A DNA stretch of 64,000 nt from Neodontobutis hainanensis (taxonomy: Eukaryota; Chordata; Actinopteri; Gobiiformes; Odontobutidae), in NCBI GenBank assembly GCA_024349245.1, contig JALDNG010000005.1, positions 17,558,001-17,622,000 of the forward strand, in the 5' to 3' direction. The notes beneath the pieces were generated by a model. It was given only the letters and a program-made list of their open reading frames with translations. It did no database searches and had not been told where the DNA came from. The position numbers were made by a program, and so were the translations under genes. Shown piece by piece: positions 52,701 to 62,960 of this stretch; position 1 is the first letter of the stretch, and the number at the start of each line of letters is the position of its first letter.

Positions 52701-54017
52701 AAAAACCTCGAGCATACTACCCTGCCGTGGAACAGAGGCTAGTGGTGGAGACCAGACAAGCCTCTGAACTGGAGGACAGTCTGAGGAGCACTGAGGAGCT
52801 ACTGGAGCGGGAGCAGCGCTACGGAAGTCTTCTGGAGTCAGACAAGCCCAAATCAGCAGCCAAAAGCAACAAGGTTAGGCTAAGCACCGACCATGAACAT
52901 TAAGATCATTACTGTTGAGCAGAGTTGTGTTGTGTAATATACGAATCTCTCAGTGAGAGTGTGCATTTAAAACCATCTTAATATTTTTTTTGTGGCAGAA
53001 CATATTAGATGAATTGAATACTGTATTAATCAAACAGAATATATTACCCTAGCGTCTCCACAGACAGATGGGCTGACGCTGCTCAACTCTGTGGCTCAAA
53101 GCTGTGTTTCTCTCACTGACAACTTCATAGCAGATGTGCCACTGGTTTTAAATTGAATTAAGTCAGTTTGGAATTCAGTTCTATCACTATTATAATGCAT
53201 CTATGTTTAGAGGTTAAAGCTAAACCATGATGTGAAATGGTTCAACCCACTTTAAACCTTGTGGAATAAATAATAATAGCCTTAAACAGTGGGCTGTTCT
53301 TTAACGTTGAGTTAATGTTTAACGTGAATATGTGTAGGTTGGTGACTCTTGGTCACAGGCAGAGATAAAAGAAGAGGATGAAAAGGATCAGAAGTGTACA
53401 GAGGATAACAGCCAGCAGCATCAGCAATGGCAGCTCAACCTGCTGGATCACATAGACGCAGTCCAAGATGAGGTGTCGCACAGAATGGACTTCATTGAAA
53501 GGGAGTTGGATGGTAAGGAGCTCTAAAGAACATTAAACAAATTTGTTTCTTTGTATATAAATTTTTTTTTTGTTTTGTTTTTTTAGGTACTCTCATTTCT
53601 CATGTTACATGTATCAAGGTTAAGTCTGAATAATAGGAAAGGATAATAGTAGCGATTTAACAAATTGGATTAGAGGCTTTTAATCTTACTGACCACAACA
53701 GCTCGTGGCTAATGCAGTAACTTTTTTAATACTCATTTTACTACTTTGTAATAGTATATTGGCTAGATCAAATCTTGGAAATGTTCAGCTCAATTGTCAA
53801 AGCTCTGATTTGTATTAGTCAATTAAAGGAAAAGCAGGTGACTAACAATGTGTGGTGTCCTGTGTCCTTGTCAGTGCTGGAGAGTTGGCTGGACTACACT
53901 GGAGAGCTGGAGCCCCCTGAACCTCTCGCCCGTCTGCCTCAGCTCAAACATCGCATCAAACGACTCTTGACTCAGTTAGACAAGGTGCAGCAGATCTCCC
54001 AGCACAGCTCCACATGA
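46610..54017 (+). CDS. phf20: PHD finger protein 20, sixteen coding exons (gene-level entry)
   Basis: Chromatin reader of the MOF/NSL histone H4 acetyltransferase complex; its Tudor domains bind methylated lysine (histones, p53). Coding exons: 46641(ATG; exon from 46610)-46723, 46879-47050, 47419-47503, 47602-47678, 47776-48298, 48367-48417, 48510-48773, 50202-50381, 50505-50600, 51170-51319, 51647-51828, 51907-52006, 52138-52333, 52423-52873, 53338-53512, 53875-54017. Phases fit throughout; 2928 nt, 975 residues (human about 1012). Two Tudor folds (residues 4-69 and 86-139), C2H2 finger (354-377), Lys-rich stretch, C4HC3 PHD (608-650) and a conserved C-terminus ending KVQQISQHSST. The YITSEHCYQKPRAYYPAVEQ-type block and the C-terminal sequence fit PHF20 better than PHF20L1. 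Teleost genome duplication means it may be phf20a or phf20b; not resolved. Confidence 0.94.
46879..47050 (+). CDS. phf20: phf20 exon 3: Tudor 1
   Basis: Encodes WYAANIEKIDYEDEKVLIHY and the aromatic HRYDEWFDW segment, expected cage residues of the first Tudor/MBT-like fold. Donor GTAAGA at 47051; phase 0 out. The open frame continues into the intron only to 47179. Confidence 0.95.
47419..47503 (+). CDS. phf20: phf20 exon 4: Tudor 2, first half
   Basis: Acceptor TTTTTCAG before 47419; GFHVNDKVLASWSDCRFYPA then KV.SVNKDG. Donor GTTAGT at 47504 (less common form); phase 1 out. Confidence 0.93.
47602..47678 (+). CDS. phf20: phf20 exon 5: Tudor 2, second half
   Basis: After a T tract and AG at 47600-47601, encodes SYTVKFYDGVVQTVKGIHVK, ending Tudor 2. 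Donor GTAAGT at 47679. Confidence 0.95.
47776..48298 (+). CDS. phf20: phf20 exon 6: basic/acidic disordered region
   Basis: Acceptor TTCAACAG before 47776, donor GTAAGT at 48299. Starts Arg-rich (RRGPNRRDRR, then KNKRARR, a likely nuclear-localisation or DNA-contact patch). Turns strongly acidic (EEDSSEDDEHEEE) and ends in a Ser/Thr/Pro linker. Confidence 0.92.
48367..48417 (+). CDS. phf20: phf20 exon 7: 51-nt symmetric exon
   Basis: Acceptor TTTTTAG before 48367, donor GTGAGT at 48418, phase 1 on both sides. Encodes 17 residues (VRKQGFHNPNRFSREP). Small but phase-consistent with both neighbours. Confidence 0.8.
48510..48773 (+). CDS. phf20: phf20 exon 8: C2H2 zinc finger
   Basis: Acceptor TTCCAG before 48510, donor GTGAGT at 48774, phase 1 on both sides. 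The finger is C-X4-C-X12-H-X4-H (Cys354, Cys359, His372, His377; about 48578-48649) with the FRKAKLLHYHMKY string diagnostic of PHF20. Confidence 0.96.
48774..50201 (+). other. phf20 intron between coding exons 7 and 8, occupied by a hAT-like element
   Basis: 1428-bp intron, about two thirds of it made up of the element annotated at 48858-49831. The rest is AT-rich, ending in a T tract and the CTTCTCAG acceptor. Confidence 0.7.
48858..49831. mobile_element. Decayed non-autonomous hAT-like element with 8-bp target duplication
   Basis: About 974 bp. The left end TAGTTGGCAAACTTTTGGAG, then CCAAAGAGCCACC, and the right end (reverse complement) with GTCAACCTTTG resemble the CAGGGGTCGGCAACCTTT...AAAGAGCC ends of hAT elements. 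The flanks are CCTATGTC (48850-48857) and CCTATGAC (49832-49839), which match at 7 of 8 bases, the right length for hAT. No transposase frame was recognised. Confidence 0.68.
50202..50381 (+). CDS. phf20: phf20 exon 9
   Basis: Acceptor TTCTCAG before 50202, donor GTCAGT at 50382, phase 1 on both sides. Encodes a polar linker (SVGGVTGPKTVSRRTSAP...) without a fold. Confidence 0.88.
50505..50600 (+). CDS. phf20: phf20 exon 10: Lys-rich segment
   Basis: Acceptor TTACAG before 50505, donor GTAAGA at 50601, phase 1 on both sides. Encodes RIKLRKRKKKKKPKS, equivalent to the poly-Lys region of PHF20/PHF20L1. The frame stays open through the donor to a TGA at 50714-50716. Confidence 0.92.
50601..50716 (+). 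CDS. phf20: Candidate alternative phf20 C-terminus (read-through of exon 10)
   Basis: If the donor at 50601 is not used, the exon-10 frame continues 38 residues to TGA at 50714-50716. The tail has CPHC...H...H (C-X2-C-X10-H-X3-H, CPHCDFVENGYAVKHKVLH), which looks like a short zinc-binding finger. AATAAA at 50883-50888 lies 167 bp after the stop. This is inference: no transcript evidence is available here, and the X10 spacing is shorter than the usual X12. Confidence 0.4.
50883..50888 (+). promoter_or_regulatory. Intronic poly(A) signal candidate
   Basis: AATAAA in phf20 between exons 10 and 11, followed within about 50 bases by a GT-rich stretch (GGTGTCAGTATGTTGG). It could end a short phf20 transcript. 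Confidence 0.4.
51170..51319 (+). CDS. phf20: phf20 exon 11
   Basis: Acceptor TTAACAG before 51170, donor GTGGGT at 51320, phase 1 on both sides. Encodes DYTGSEENIDLLGLQSKL and a Pro/Ser-rich linker. Confidence 0.9.
51647..51828 (+). CDS. phf20: phf20 exon 12: acidic block and start of PHD
   Basis: Acceptor CTGTAG before 51647, donor GTGAGA at 51829; phase 1 in, phase 0 out. Encodes the SFSDWSTDSCGWSDDDFGGD acidic block, then VRCICEVEEENDFMIQ with the first two PHD cysteines (608, 610). Confidence 0.95.
51907..52006 (+). CDS. phf20: phf20 exon 13: PHD finger core
   Basis: Acceptor TGTCAG before 51907, donor GTGAGA at 52007. Supplies C622, C625, H630, C633, C647 and C650 (CEECLCWQHGTC...YTCYIC), completing the C4HC3 finger. 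Confidence 0.97.
52138..52333 (+). CDS. phf20: phf20 exon 14
   Basis: Acceptor TTTGTAG before 52138, donor GTGAGT at 52334. Encodes YWYEREWLSNGHMFGLSFLE and the NAKKI..THQLLGDVH.V..IL.GLQLKM helix-rich block conserved after the PHD. Confidence 0.95.
52423..52873 (+). CDS. phf20: phf20 exon 15
   Basis: Acceptor TGTTCAG before 52423, donor GTTAGG at 52874. Encodes NNAHPDLQLWRHPWKQ, a Ser-rich stretch and the SEHCYQKPRAYYPAVEQRLV block that marks PHF20. Confidence 0.94.
53338..53512 (+). CDS. phf20: phf20 exon 16
   Basis: Acceptor TGTGTAG before 53338, donor GTAAGG at 53513. Encodes QWQLNLLDHIDAVQDEVSHR followed by MDFIERELD, the C-terminal coiled-coil-like helix. Confidence 0.95.
53875..54017 (+). 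CDS. phf20: phf20 exon 17: C-terminus and stop
   Basis: Acceptor TTGTCAG before 53875; stop TGA at 54015-54017. Encodes VLESWLDYTGELEPPEPLAR and the final helix ending in SST. Confidence 0.96.
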
Positions 54018-55160
54018 GGGCGCCAGCGGACAAGTCATCCGCCACACAGCATTCAGAAACAGTGCAGCTGAGGAAGCCACTGTTTGAGATGCAGCGAGAA
54101 CAATAAAACGACAACACTCGGATTGTTGAGCATATTGTCTCCTGCCCGACTCCGGCTGTGTTTCTCCAGTCTTACAGGGTTCTGTGTGGTGGAGTCTAAT
54201 GCTAGCCAGTGTCATATAAATGTATGAACATGAAAGTGGGCATCATGAATCAGGACTGAACACAAAAAGTAACCTCGTTAATGCAGGAGAAAACCCATAG
54301 GACCAGGTCACACTTCTGTGGTTTCCATGCAACTCTAAACCTTCTGAATGCCTTTTGACTGAGCTATTGCTTTAAGGTTGTCCTGTCTCAGTGCACAGTG
54401 CTTTATATTTACAATACAACCTGAGGGAACCTACAGAGCCTCAGAATAGTTTTCACTTTTGGCGCTGACAAAGTTCTCTAACTCAGATTTATTCACGTGT
54501 CCTGTTCAGGAGTAATCGCTGGCTGTAAATGGAAGCACTGTAACTTGAAAACATCTTGCGTGTGTGTAACGGCACTATACAAGCAGTCTACAAACTTGTT
54601 CTGTCTGACCTGCTCAGTGGATTCATACTACACTGTGACGTTTCTGTCTGAAAATCAAATCTTAATTTTCATCTTTTGGTAGTAACAAGGAATATGTCTT
54701 TTGTTTTCTGTCTTAAACGCTACTGTCTTTCCATTTATTTCCTTCTTGTTTTCTTTAGTTAAATTTACTTTTTGCATTGGTGTTACTGTAGCACTTGACC
54801 TATGATTCACAAGAAATTGTATGTTGTCTTTTTATTCTAGCATCTTGTGCTTTGTCAGTGATCGAAAGTACTTAGACCTGTAATTTTTCCTTGATTTGTT
54901 TTTATTTTAATTTACCCTCATCTTTTTATTTACAGCAAATTGGTTGTGTGTAAATACGTCTTTCAAAATGTGCTCTTTATTGAAACCATGTCCAAAAACA
55001 AATATTGTATGCTACTGTACTGTAAATGTCTGGCTTAGAAGCAGGGAAATGACAAGAACAATGCAAACATATTTGCTGGTACATAAATAAACCTAATAAT
55101 CTCTTAACTATATTTCTGTTGCCTTGTGTGCTTGACTTGAGAGACAACAATAAAAACTTT
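54018..55160 (+). other. phf20: phf20 3' untranslated region with poly(A) signals
   Basis: AATAAA occurs at 54102-54107 (short form), 55086-55091 and 55149-55154 (long form). The long form is favoured by the uniform, non-repetitive UTR-like sequence. Extent inferred. Confidence 0.55.
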
Positions 55161-55488
55161 TTATGTGACTAGTGTTTATCTAAATATTCCATTACGCACA
55201 AAACCATTCCAACCCATACAATGTGTTTTTAAACATAACAGACTTGAGAAGATAAATAAACAGATGAAAGATGAAGGCTGCGTAGTACTTGCTAGATTAT
55301 AGTTTAATCTCGAAATTTGACCCAGCGTCATGTAGAGATTGACGCAGTAAATAGTATCTGCTATCCTACATAGTTATGTAATTCTCCTTAGAGCTGATTG
55401 TTTTTCTCTGGCTTGTGCTGACTACCGTGTCCTCAATCGTTTAAAACGCATGCACCTTATGAAGAAAGAACTAAATGCTTATAAAATT

Positions 55489-55513
55489 TATATATATATA
55501 TATATATATATAT
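55489..55513. repeat. (TA)n microsatellite
   Basis: About twelve TA units between phf20 and the next promoter. Confidence 0.92.
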
Positions 55514-55639
55514 TTAATTTTTTTTGGACCGTCGTAGCGTTTGTTGCTGGCATATTGACAGAGTTGGTCTGGTTTTTCTGATCAGAGTGAACTGTCTTCG
55601 TTCCCTCTCCCCATTCTCTCATCTCTGCTCTGTGGTGCC

Positions 55640-55848
55640 TCCTCCTATTGGCTCCTCCGAAGTGTCTGCGCCGCAGCGTGTAGTTCCGCCCCGGAGTTAC
55701 ATTGAAATACTAGTGGAAGAAAAGGAGAGGGAAGCGGCAGACAGGATCGACAGACACAACACTTTATTCTTCGTTTTATCGTGAATATTCAACGCCTCAT
55801 CGAATATTATTTAGCTGGGACCCACTGGATTACATTTTTATTGTGAAG
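55640..55848 (+). promoter_or_regulatory. Promoter and probable non-coding first exon of an unidentified gene
   Basis: CpG-rich block with an inverted CCAAT box (CCTATTGGCTCC, ATTGG at 55649) and a GC-rich stretch (GTCTGCGCCGCAGCG). It ends at a strong donor (GTGAAG|GTACGT, GT at 55849). No coding frame leads across the donor. In human, PHF20 is followed by SCAND1, CNBD2 and EPB41L1; a first exon of a neighbour such as epb41l1 is possible but cannot be shown here. Confidence 0.45.
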
Positions 55849-58800
55849 GTACGTATTATAGTCACGTTTCAGCGGCAGGCGCTTCTCTTTTTGTCGTTTA
55901 CAGATGTGCTCCATGCCACAGGAGATTATCTCCGCTCGTTGGCTTCAACCTGTTTTTGCTGCTATCGGCTGCTGGTATGAGACCCTTTTAAACGTTATCT
56001 TAAAAACGCGGTCTTTAAACGAACCATTAACATATTAACTTAAAACACTTGTAATGGCTTGGATATATTAATGGTAGTTTAATGGACGAAGCGACGCGGA
56101 ACAAATAAAACTACAGGTCATTTGCTTTGAGTTGGTTTCACAAAAACATACCACATAAAGGGCTTTTTACATTTGATCTATTTTAATTTCTGCCGTTGTT
56201 AGTTTGCTTTGGGCCACATGTCGTAGGTGAATAATAACTTCGCTCCTGTGTGTAGCACTACGAGGCCCGTCACGACCGTTTAGACAACGTTACCCAGCTT
56301 ACGTTAAATAAAGGATGTATTTCAACTTGTTAATTGAAAAGCACAAACTTTGAACTCACAATATAAGTTATCTTAAAAAGAGAACTAAACATGTCATCTA
56401 TCACCTTGTGTAAAAGTCTTCTATTTAACTTGTTTTGTAGGTTAGCTTAGACCAAACACTAAGTTTTGTTGGGCTCATTGTGTTTTCTTTGATCCTCTAT
56501 CCACCATTGTTTGTGGGTTTATCTTTCTACACATTAATGCTCTAACATACTGTACTTGCAATCTTCTATATTTTATCCAGCGCAGGCAAATCTAGTCATT
56601 TACAAGGTGTGTGACAATTGTGCTAAAAACGCAGACCACATGGATGACAATGTCAACTGGACATGGGAAGGTCACACAGGTGGGAAATATGCAGATATGT
56701 ATTAAAGGTATTCTATACAGTTTTTTTATGACTGTAATGAAATATGTCAATGTGGCTCATTTATTAGTTAAAACAAATTAAGGTTTTATTTTTATTTATT
56801 TATATATCTCCTTCTTTGCCCTGTGATGATGCAAGATCTGCAAATACAGATGGAGAGGGTTTTTTATTTTATTTTACTGGTGACATCCAACATTTTATTG
56901 TCCCGGAGGTCCATAGGTGTCAATAAAGGGATTTCTTTTTAGTACAGATCGCTAATATTGTTCTCTAAAATCTTGCATAGTATGTCTTTAAGGATAATGA
57001 TAGTGTTTAATATTGGACAACTAGAATCAATGATAATTTGCTGTATAGGTAAATAAGATAAAATTGAAGACATTGTAATAAATAGCCCTGTTACCGGGGA
57101 GTGTTTCACCTGGATTAATTTTCACTAATAGTTTCCAGGCTTTCCAGCTCAGGTGTATTGTCCCCCACAGTGTTATCATTAGTTACCACGTGGGGTGTGA
57201 ACAATGACTGTAAAAGGGCGAAGCTTACACAACAAACTACAGCCGGGCATTTGTTTACACTTACAACACTTGGGAAATGTTCTTCAATATGATGCATTAG
57301 CTGGAAACTTTTATTTGTGGGGTAAACAGGTCCTTTGTTTTGGGAGCACAATGGAGAGAAGGAGAAATGGAGGGTTATTGCCATGTCAATAAAGTGGTCT
57401 ACTTCTAGTTGATTATTACAGTGGAAACCCTCCAGCTTCAGTAATGGGAGTGTCAGAGGTTGTTCATTAAGCTCAGTGTAACAGTTATTTAATTTCTTGT
57501 GGCTTTTGCTCATAAAACTGTCAGGTATTTAAACACTATATGGCCCTAAATGTAATGATTTTTCTTATAACCCTTTTGTGTGTCTTCTGAGTGAAATAAT
57601 AGTCCAACTAATGGCATGTTAGAGGCATATTTAATGTGGATTACTCATTATTCATTACAGGGATTAGACGGTCTAGAAAAAGTGATGGTCTTTAAAGTGG
57701 ATTTCTTGCAGGAATTGAAAGGATGTCAGGAAACAAGGCTTACTGGTGAGATTGAGGCATTATTAAGCCAGTAGGCTGACACTCAGTCTGCTTTGTTTCC
57801 TCTCACCTCAGCAGAAAAACCTTGATGGTTGTGCCAGCGCTGTGGGGCAGAACAGAACTGCCCCAAAAACCTAGGTTGTAATTGCAAATACCTCCATAGC
57901 ATTGTCTCACGTTTTCTTGGTGTTGCCTCAGGAATCCTGTTTTTTGACTCTAAAGTGTGTTTTTTCAGGTGAACCTTCAGCGTTTTTAGGTGCAGTCCTC
58001 ATGCGTTGTCTGTAACAGAAGCACTGCTGTAATTTAAGATGTTCCCAGGCTAGAGTTACAGCGCCAGAGCTGCACCGAAGCTCCAGACTTTCATCAGAAA
58101 TGACTGATGCATGCACACTTCTGTTCCTTTTCCATTTCACATGGTCCTAATAGTCTCTATTGCGTTTTTAAATGGAGGGATAGAGTGGAGGACTAACTTG
58201 GGAACAACAAAACACCTCAAACAGTGGCTAATTTGCATTGAGGGTATTACCCAGTATTATCTGCTAGATCCCACACTTAAAAAGGCCTCAACCTGTATGT
58301 GTTCTGGTGTGGCTTTATCAGCATCAGCAGTGAAATCAGCAGGAGGCATGGGGAGAGGCATGGGGAGAGGAGGGACTTTATTATTTAGGATTGAATAGAT
58401 GTTTAATACATATTTGGCCAATCATATGCTGACTCCTGAAATTGGGACCCTTCCACTGGTCTACAATAATGTCAACAGGGAAAAATGACTGATGCTAATA
58501 CAGAGAAAGTGTATATTCTTTCACTGGCTTAGCTTTACATTTCACTGTGGTTGAAGATGTTTATAAAGACACTAGTACCTTCACATTTAGACTACTTCTC
58601 TGAGATTTTGTCAAGTGCTGCTGCATCACATATAAAGCTTTGCAGCTTATTCAAAATATAGCAGCTCAATGTGTACTTCATTGCTTGTACAGAACAAATG
58701 TGAACTGGATGCATAATAACTTATTGTGGTTTAAGGTAAAAGAGAGCCTCATTGCTTAATTTTAGCAAAAATATTGGAACAACCAAATTATCTCGAGTGC

Positions 58801-59596
58801 TTTATCAAGAGCTATGTTTACATTTTGATGAGCACAATTATAAAATGATGCCACAGATACATTTTCTATTAGCTAAATGCCACAGGTAAATTTTATATTG
58901 GCTAAAGTTAGAAGCAATAATCTGAAAACCCCTGAGATGTATAGATAAATGTTTGAATAGAAATTTCCTTACTAACATAATTAAAGAAAACAGAAAACAG
59001 AAATTTCAAAGTCCTATTGACGAGCCATCTGCTTGCCCAGCAGTGCGCCGTGTCTGATGATTAGCATTATCATTTATCATCATTACTTATCCCACATTGT
59101 ATTTGAGCTTAGATTAGCGTGTTTAGCCACAATGACAATATTAACAAACTAATTACTAACAGTTTTTGCGTGCGTGCGTGTGTGCGCGTGTGTGCGCGTG
59201 CGTGTGTGTAAAAAAAAATTAAAAAACAAAAGCAGGAAAGGGCACAGTGCTGCGGTTGGGGGTGGCTGGGTTGAAACTGTAACAGAAAAAAAAGTGGTAG
59301 TATAAACATGGCGGACGCATACTGCAGCATACAAGAATTTATCCCTGGCTGTCCCTAATAGAGCATGGAACACTTGTGTAGCGTAAAGGCTGAACTGGTT
59401 GATGTTGTGATGGAACAATGGCCCCCAGCCTGCATCAATACCAGACACAGTTGCATCGGGTGAATGTTAAATATTGGAAATAGTGCATTCCGCTGAATGG
59501 GACTTGTTGGAATCGCCTTCCTAAGTATGTTTTTGGTTATATGTGAGGAAAAGAAATACTTAAATTTTCTGCTCTATTTGTGAGCTTATTACTGTT
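55849..59596 (+). other. Probable first intron of the downstream gene / intergenic sequence
   Basis: No coding exon was recognised. It is CpG-rich to about 56300, then AT-rich. It contains a small tandem duplication GGCATGGGGAGA x2 (58345-58368) and the purine/pyrimidine repeat at 59167-59208. The opposite-strand frame at 57513-57115 has no recognisable domain. Confidence 0.4.
59167..59208. repeat. (TG/CG)n alternating purine-pyrimidine repeat
   Basis: Alternating TGCG, TGTG and CGCG dinucleotides, a sequence type able to adopt Z-DNA. Confidence 0.85.
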
Positions 59597-60216
59597 TGTT
59601 ATGTCCTCAATTACTGAAGACAAATTTAGTTAAAGACAATCAGAGTCAGGGTCATAGGCTGTGGTGTTTGGCTTTTTATTGGTGTCCAAACCCATACAAA
59701 AATAAAGCACCCAAACAAAGTGGAGGGAGGAAGGCTGAACAGTTGGGCCAAATCAAAGAACCAAATATAACAAAACAGAGTCTAAACTGAAGAACTACAC
59801 TCAGAAATAAAACAAGAAACAAAAAGGCCTGCTCTAACTGAACTAAAAAGGGTCTTCACACACAAAACATACAAGGGTGGCACCAACCAATAAACCTAGT
59901 GGGACTAAACAAAAATTAACTACGCGTTGTGCGAATGTACAGGGTACCCACTCACCTGCCAACCTCCCAACCAACAACAAGGCATTTACAAGTGCAGCCA
60001 ACATTCAAACAATGTGAGCGAGAGCGTGCGAGAGAGATCTGCACCTCATGGTGCCTCCTTTTTAAATGCTGAGCCAGGCACTGATTGGCTGCTGCAGGTG
60101 GTAAGGTATCCAATCAGGGTGGCTAACAGGTTCCACTCACAGCACCTGAGAACCAGATGGGGGAGGAGGAAAGACAGGAGCAGGGAGGCAGAGACAAATT
60201 CCCTGTGCATGTAACA
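59597..60216 (-). repeat. 3' LTR (~620 bp)
   Basis: On the minus strand it begins TGTTACATGC directly after the polypurine tract and ends GGACATAACA, giving TGTTA...TAACA inverted ends. Inside, minus-strand AATAAA (59675-59680) and a TATA-like TTTAAA near 60060 are placed as expected for U3/R. The partner 5' LTR is outside the window, so identity between the LTRs and the target duplication cannot be checked. Confidence 0.8.
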
Positions 60217-60228
60217 CCCCCACCCTTA
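60217..60228 (-). other. Polypurine tract
   Basis: Minus-strand TAAGGGTGGGGG abuts the LTR start; this is the plus-strand DNA priming site of LTR elements. Confidence 0.8.
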
Positions 60229-60278
60229 CAGATTCAAACATAGTTTGAACACTTAACATAATACATACACACCAATAA

Positions 60279-60913
60279 CTATGGGACCCTGGACAGGGTG
60301 TCTGCAACAATGTTTTCTGATCCTTTTTTGTGTCTGATCTGGAAGTTATAGTTTTGATTTAATTAGTGACCAACGCATAAGCCGCTGGTTGTGATTATAC
60401 ATCCTGGAGAGGAAGACTAGAGGGTTGTGATCAGTGTAAACTGTAATAGGCTTAACACTCGAACCAAGGTAGACTTCAAGATGTTGGACAGCCAACAAGA
60501 GTGCAAGAGTTTCCTTCTCGATAGTTGAATACTGGAGTTGGTGTTTATCAAATTTGCGAGAAGTAACTCACAGGGTGGTCAATGCCTTGGTCATCTTCTT
60601 GGAGAAGAACGGCTCCAGCTCCCACAGCACTAGCATCCACCTCCAGTTTGAAAGGCTTCTGAAAATTTGGAGCTGACAGAACAGGACTGCAACACAATAC
60701 ACTTTTAAGACTCTCAAATGATTTTTGACTTTCCTCAGACCAAATGAAAGGTTTTGAAGGACTGGTTAAAGATGTCAACGGAGCTGCGACGGAGGAGAAG
60801 TTCTTACAAAACCGACGATAGTATCCAGCCATTCCAAGGAAGCGTCGCAGCTCTCTTCTGGTGGCGGGCGAGGAAAAGCAGTGATGGACTGGATTTTTGC
60901 TTCTGCTGGGCAC
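60279..60913 (-). pseudogene. Retrotransposon RNase H region (frameshifted)
   Basis: Starts with the RT connection segment (RRFLGMAGYYRRF) and runs to the RNase H first Asp in KLEVDASAVGAG (Asp near 60636). The frame breaks at about 60560 and again at about 60360. Beyond each break the expected family strings resume in another frame (for example TVYTDHNPL, then NIVADTLSRVP). The final TAG is at 60281-60279 on the minus strand, giving the natural pol end. Confidence 0.85.
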
Positions 60914-61682
60914 ACTTTGCCCCCACCAACCTGCTGACCAAGATAGAGCACAGTGCCTTTTCCAAATTCACATTTGGCAAGATTTAACGTTAGAGCAGCA
61001 GCAGATAGTCTCTTGAAAACCTCTGTCAGGATATTAATGTGAGTAGTCCAGTCATTTGAATAAATTACAATATCATCAAGATATGCTCTACAGTTGGTTA
61101 CATCCCCCAACACTTTATTTACTAATCTCTGAAAAGTAGCGGAGCATTACATAAGCCAAATGGCATGACAGTGTATTGTAAGAAATGGTCTTGAGTTACA
61201 AATGCAGAAATTTCAGAAGCACGCGGTGTAAGTGGAACTTGCCAGTATCCTTTTAACATGTCAAGTTTACTTACATAAGTTGCAGGACCAACTTCATCAA
61301 TACAGTCATCGATCAAAGGCAAGGGATGTGCATCAGGAACCGTCACGGCGTTGACTTTGCGAAAGTCTGTACAAAATCTGGGATTCCCATCAGCCTTGGT
61401 CTCAAGAAGACAAGGAGAACTCCAAGGACTAGAGCTGGGAACAGCCAATCCATATTGCAGCAAGTAGTCCACTTCTTTCTTCATCAGCTCCCTCTTTGTA
61501 GGGTTAACCCGATAAGCATGTTGCTTGAGGGGTGAAGGGTTAGTCAGAACAATGTCATGGTAGAGTACAGAAGTTTGTGAGGGAATGTCATTGAACAGAG
61601 TTGGGAAAGCCATGATAAGTTTCATGAGGTCAGCCCGATGTTCATCAGCAAGGGGAGATAAGAAAGAGAACAACTCTGACAA
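60914..61682 (-). pseudogene. Retrotransposon reverse transcriptase region (frameshifted)
   Basis: 61682-61122 contains the RT fingers/palm strings FCTDFRKVNAVTVPDAHPLP, VSKLDMLKGYWQVPL and MPFGLCNAP. The catalytic YLDD box follows in a different frame at 61072-61083, so a frameshift lies near 61115-61135; another is near 60900. The active-site residues themselves are preserved. Confidence 0.9.
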
Positions 61683-61696
61683 TATCTCACTGTTAC

Positions 61697-62320
61697 CTAA
61701 TCTTGCCCCCTGAGGTGTAGCGTTCGCATGACTAAACCGTCATCATCCCCATCTGTGGAGCTCACTGTGGTGAAGGAGGCGATAGGTGATGTGGCTGGCC
61801 CCTCCGAGTGGCTGGCTGGGGCGGCCTGATCTCTTCTGGTACAGTAGAGTTTCAGCATATTGACATGACAGACTCTAGACCGCCGCCGTCGGTCAGGTGT
61901 GTGAATGACATAATTTGTCTCACTCAGTCTCCTTTCTATAACATAAGGACCAGAAAATTTAGAAGACAGTGAGGAACCAGGTATAGGTAGGAGAACAAGA
62001 ACTTTGTCACCTGGCTGGAACGAATGCACCACTGTTTTTTTGTCAAAGTGCAGCTTCATTTTTTCTTGAGATGATGTCAACTTCTCTTTAGCCAAAGAAC
62101 AAGCCAATTTTAGACGCTCTCTGAGATTGGCAACATACTCAGGGATACTTTTAACAGCTCTCTCAGGAGTAACCAGCTGCTCCTTAAGAATTTTCAGAGG
62201 GCCTCTGACCTCATGTCCAAACACTAGCTGAGCCGGGCTAAATCCTATTGACTCCTGAACAACTTCACGAGCCGAACAATACAAGGGGAGCACTGTCATC
62301 CCAATCTTTCTGTGACTCAA
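61697..62320 (-). pseudogene. Retrotransposon integrase C-terminal region
   Basis: Open frame with ESIGFSPAQLVFGHEVRGPL, KMKLHFDKK and FQPGDKVLVLLP, the GPF/Y-type C-terminal module of Ty3/gypsy integrases, ending in a basic RRRRSRVCHVNMLK stretch. It is separated from the catalytic core by a frame change near 62290. Its stop at 61697 lies only 15 bp before the RT frame opens. Confidence 0.85.
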
Positions 62321-62960
62321 AACAGTGTTTCCGTAACATAGATTTCATGGTTTGATGAAACCGTTCTAGAGCCCCTTGGCTTTCAGGATGGTAAGGAGTG
62401 GAAGTTACATGATGAATTCCCAAACTTTTAAGAGCATGTGCAAAGACTTTGGACTTAAAGTTTGTGCCTTGGTCAGATTGAATTACTTTTGGCAAACCAA
62501 AGATGGAGAAGAACTTTACCAGAGCCTTAATGATTACTTGAGATGTTATTTTCCTCAGGGGGATGGCTTCTGGATACCTGGTGGAAGCACACATAATGGT
62601 AAGAAGAAACTGATTTCCACTTTTAGTCTTTGGCAATGGACCCACACAATCGACAATGACTTTTGCAAAGGCTCACCCATCACAGGTATGGGACAGAGAG
62701 GTGCCGGAGGAATCACCTGATTGGGCTTTCCTGTTACTTGACACACATGACATGTTCGACAGAACAGAACAACATCAGATTTGAGTCCGGGCCAGAAGAA
62801 ATGTTTAAGGACTCGGTTATAAGTTTTGTGACCCCATGTGTCCTGACCAGGGGTGGTCATGGGCTAAGGACAGGACTTGATGTCGATAGACCGTAGGCAC
62901 AACAACTTGGTAAGTGACCCTCATCCTCAGAGACATTGCTGGTCCAACGGCGCATAAGCA
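62265..62960 (-). pseudogene. Retrotransposon integrase zinc finger and catalytic core (frameshifted)
   Basis: HHCC finger: HDHPWSGHMG near 62880, then FWPGL and C..CHVCQ near 62750, split between frames. Core DDE: first Asp of DCVGPLPK at 62649-62651, second Asp in QSDQGTNF at 62472-62474, Glu in HPESQGALERF at 62364-62366. The last two are 35 residues apart (D,D35E). Frame changes lie near 62950, 62860 and 62650. Confidence 0.88.
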
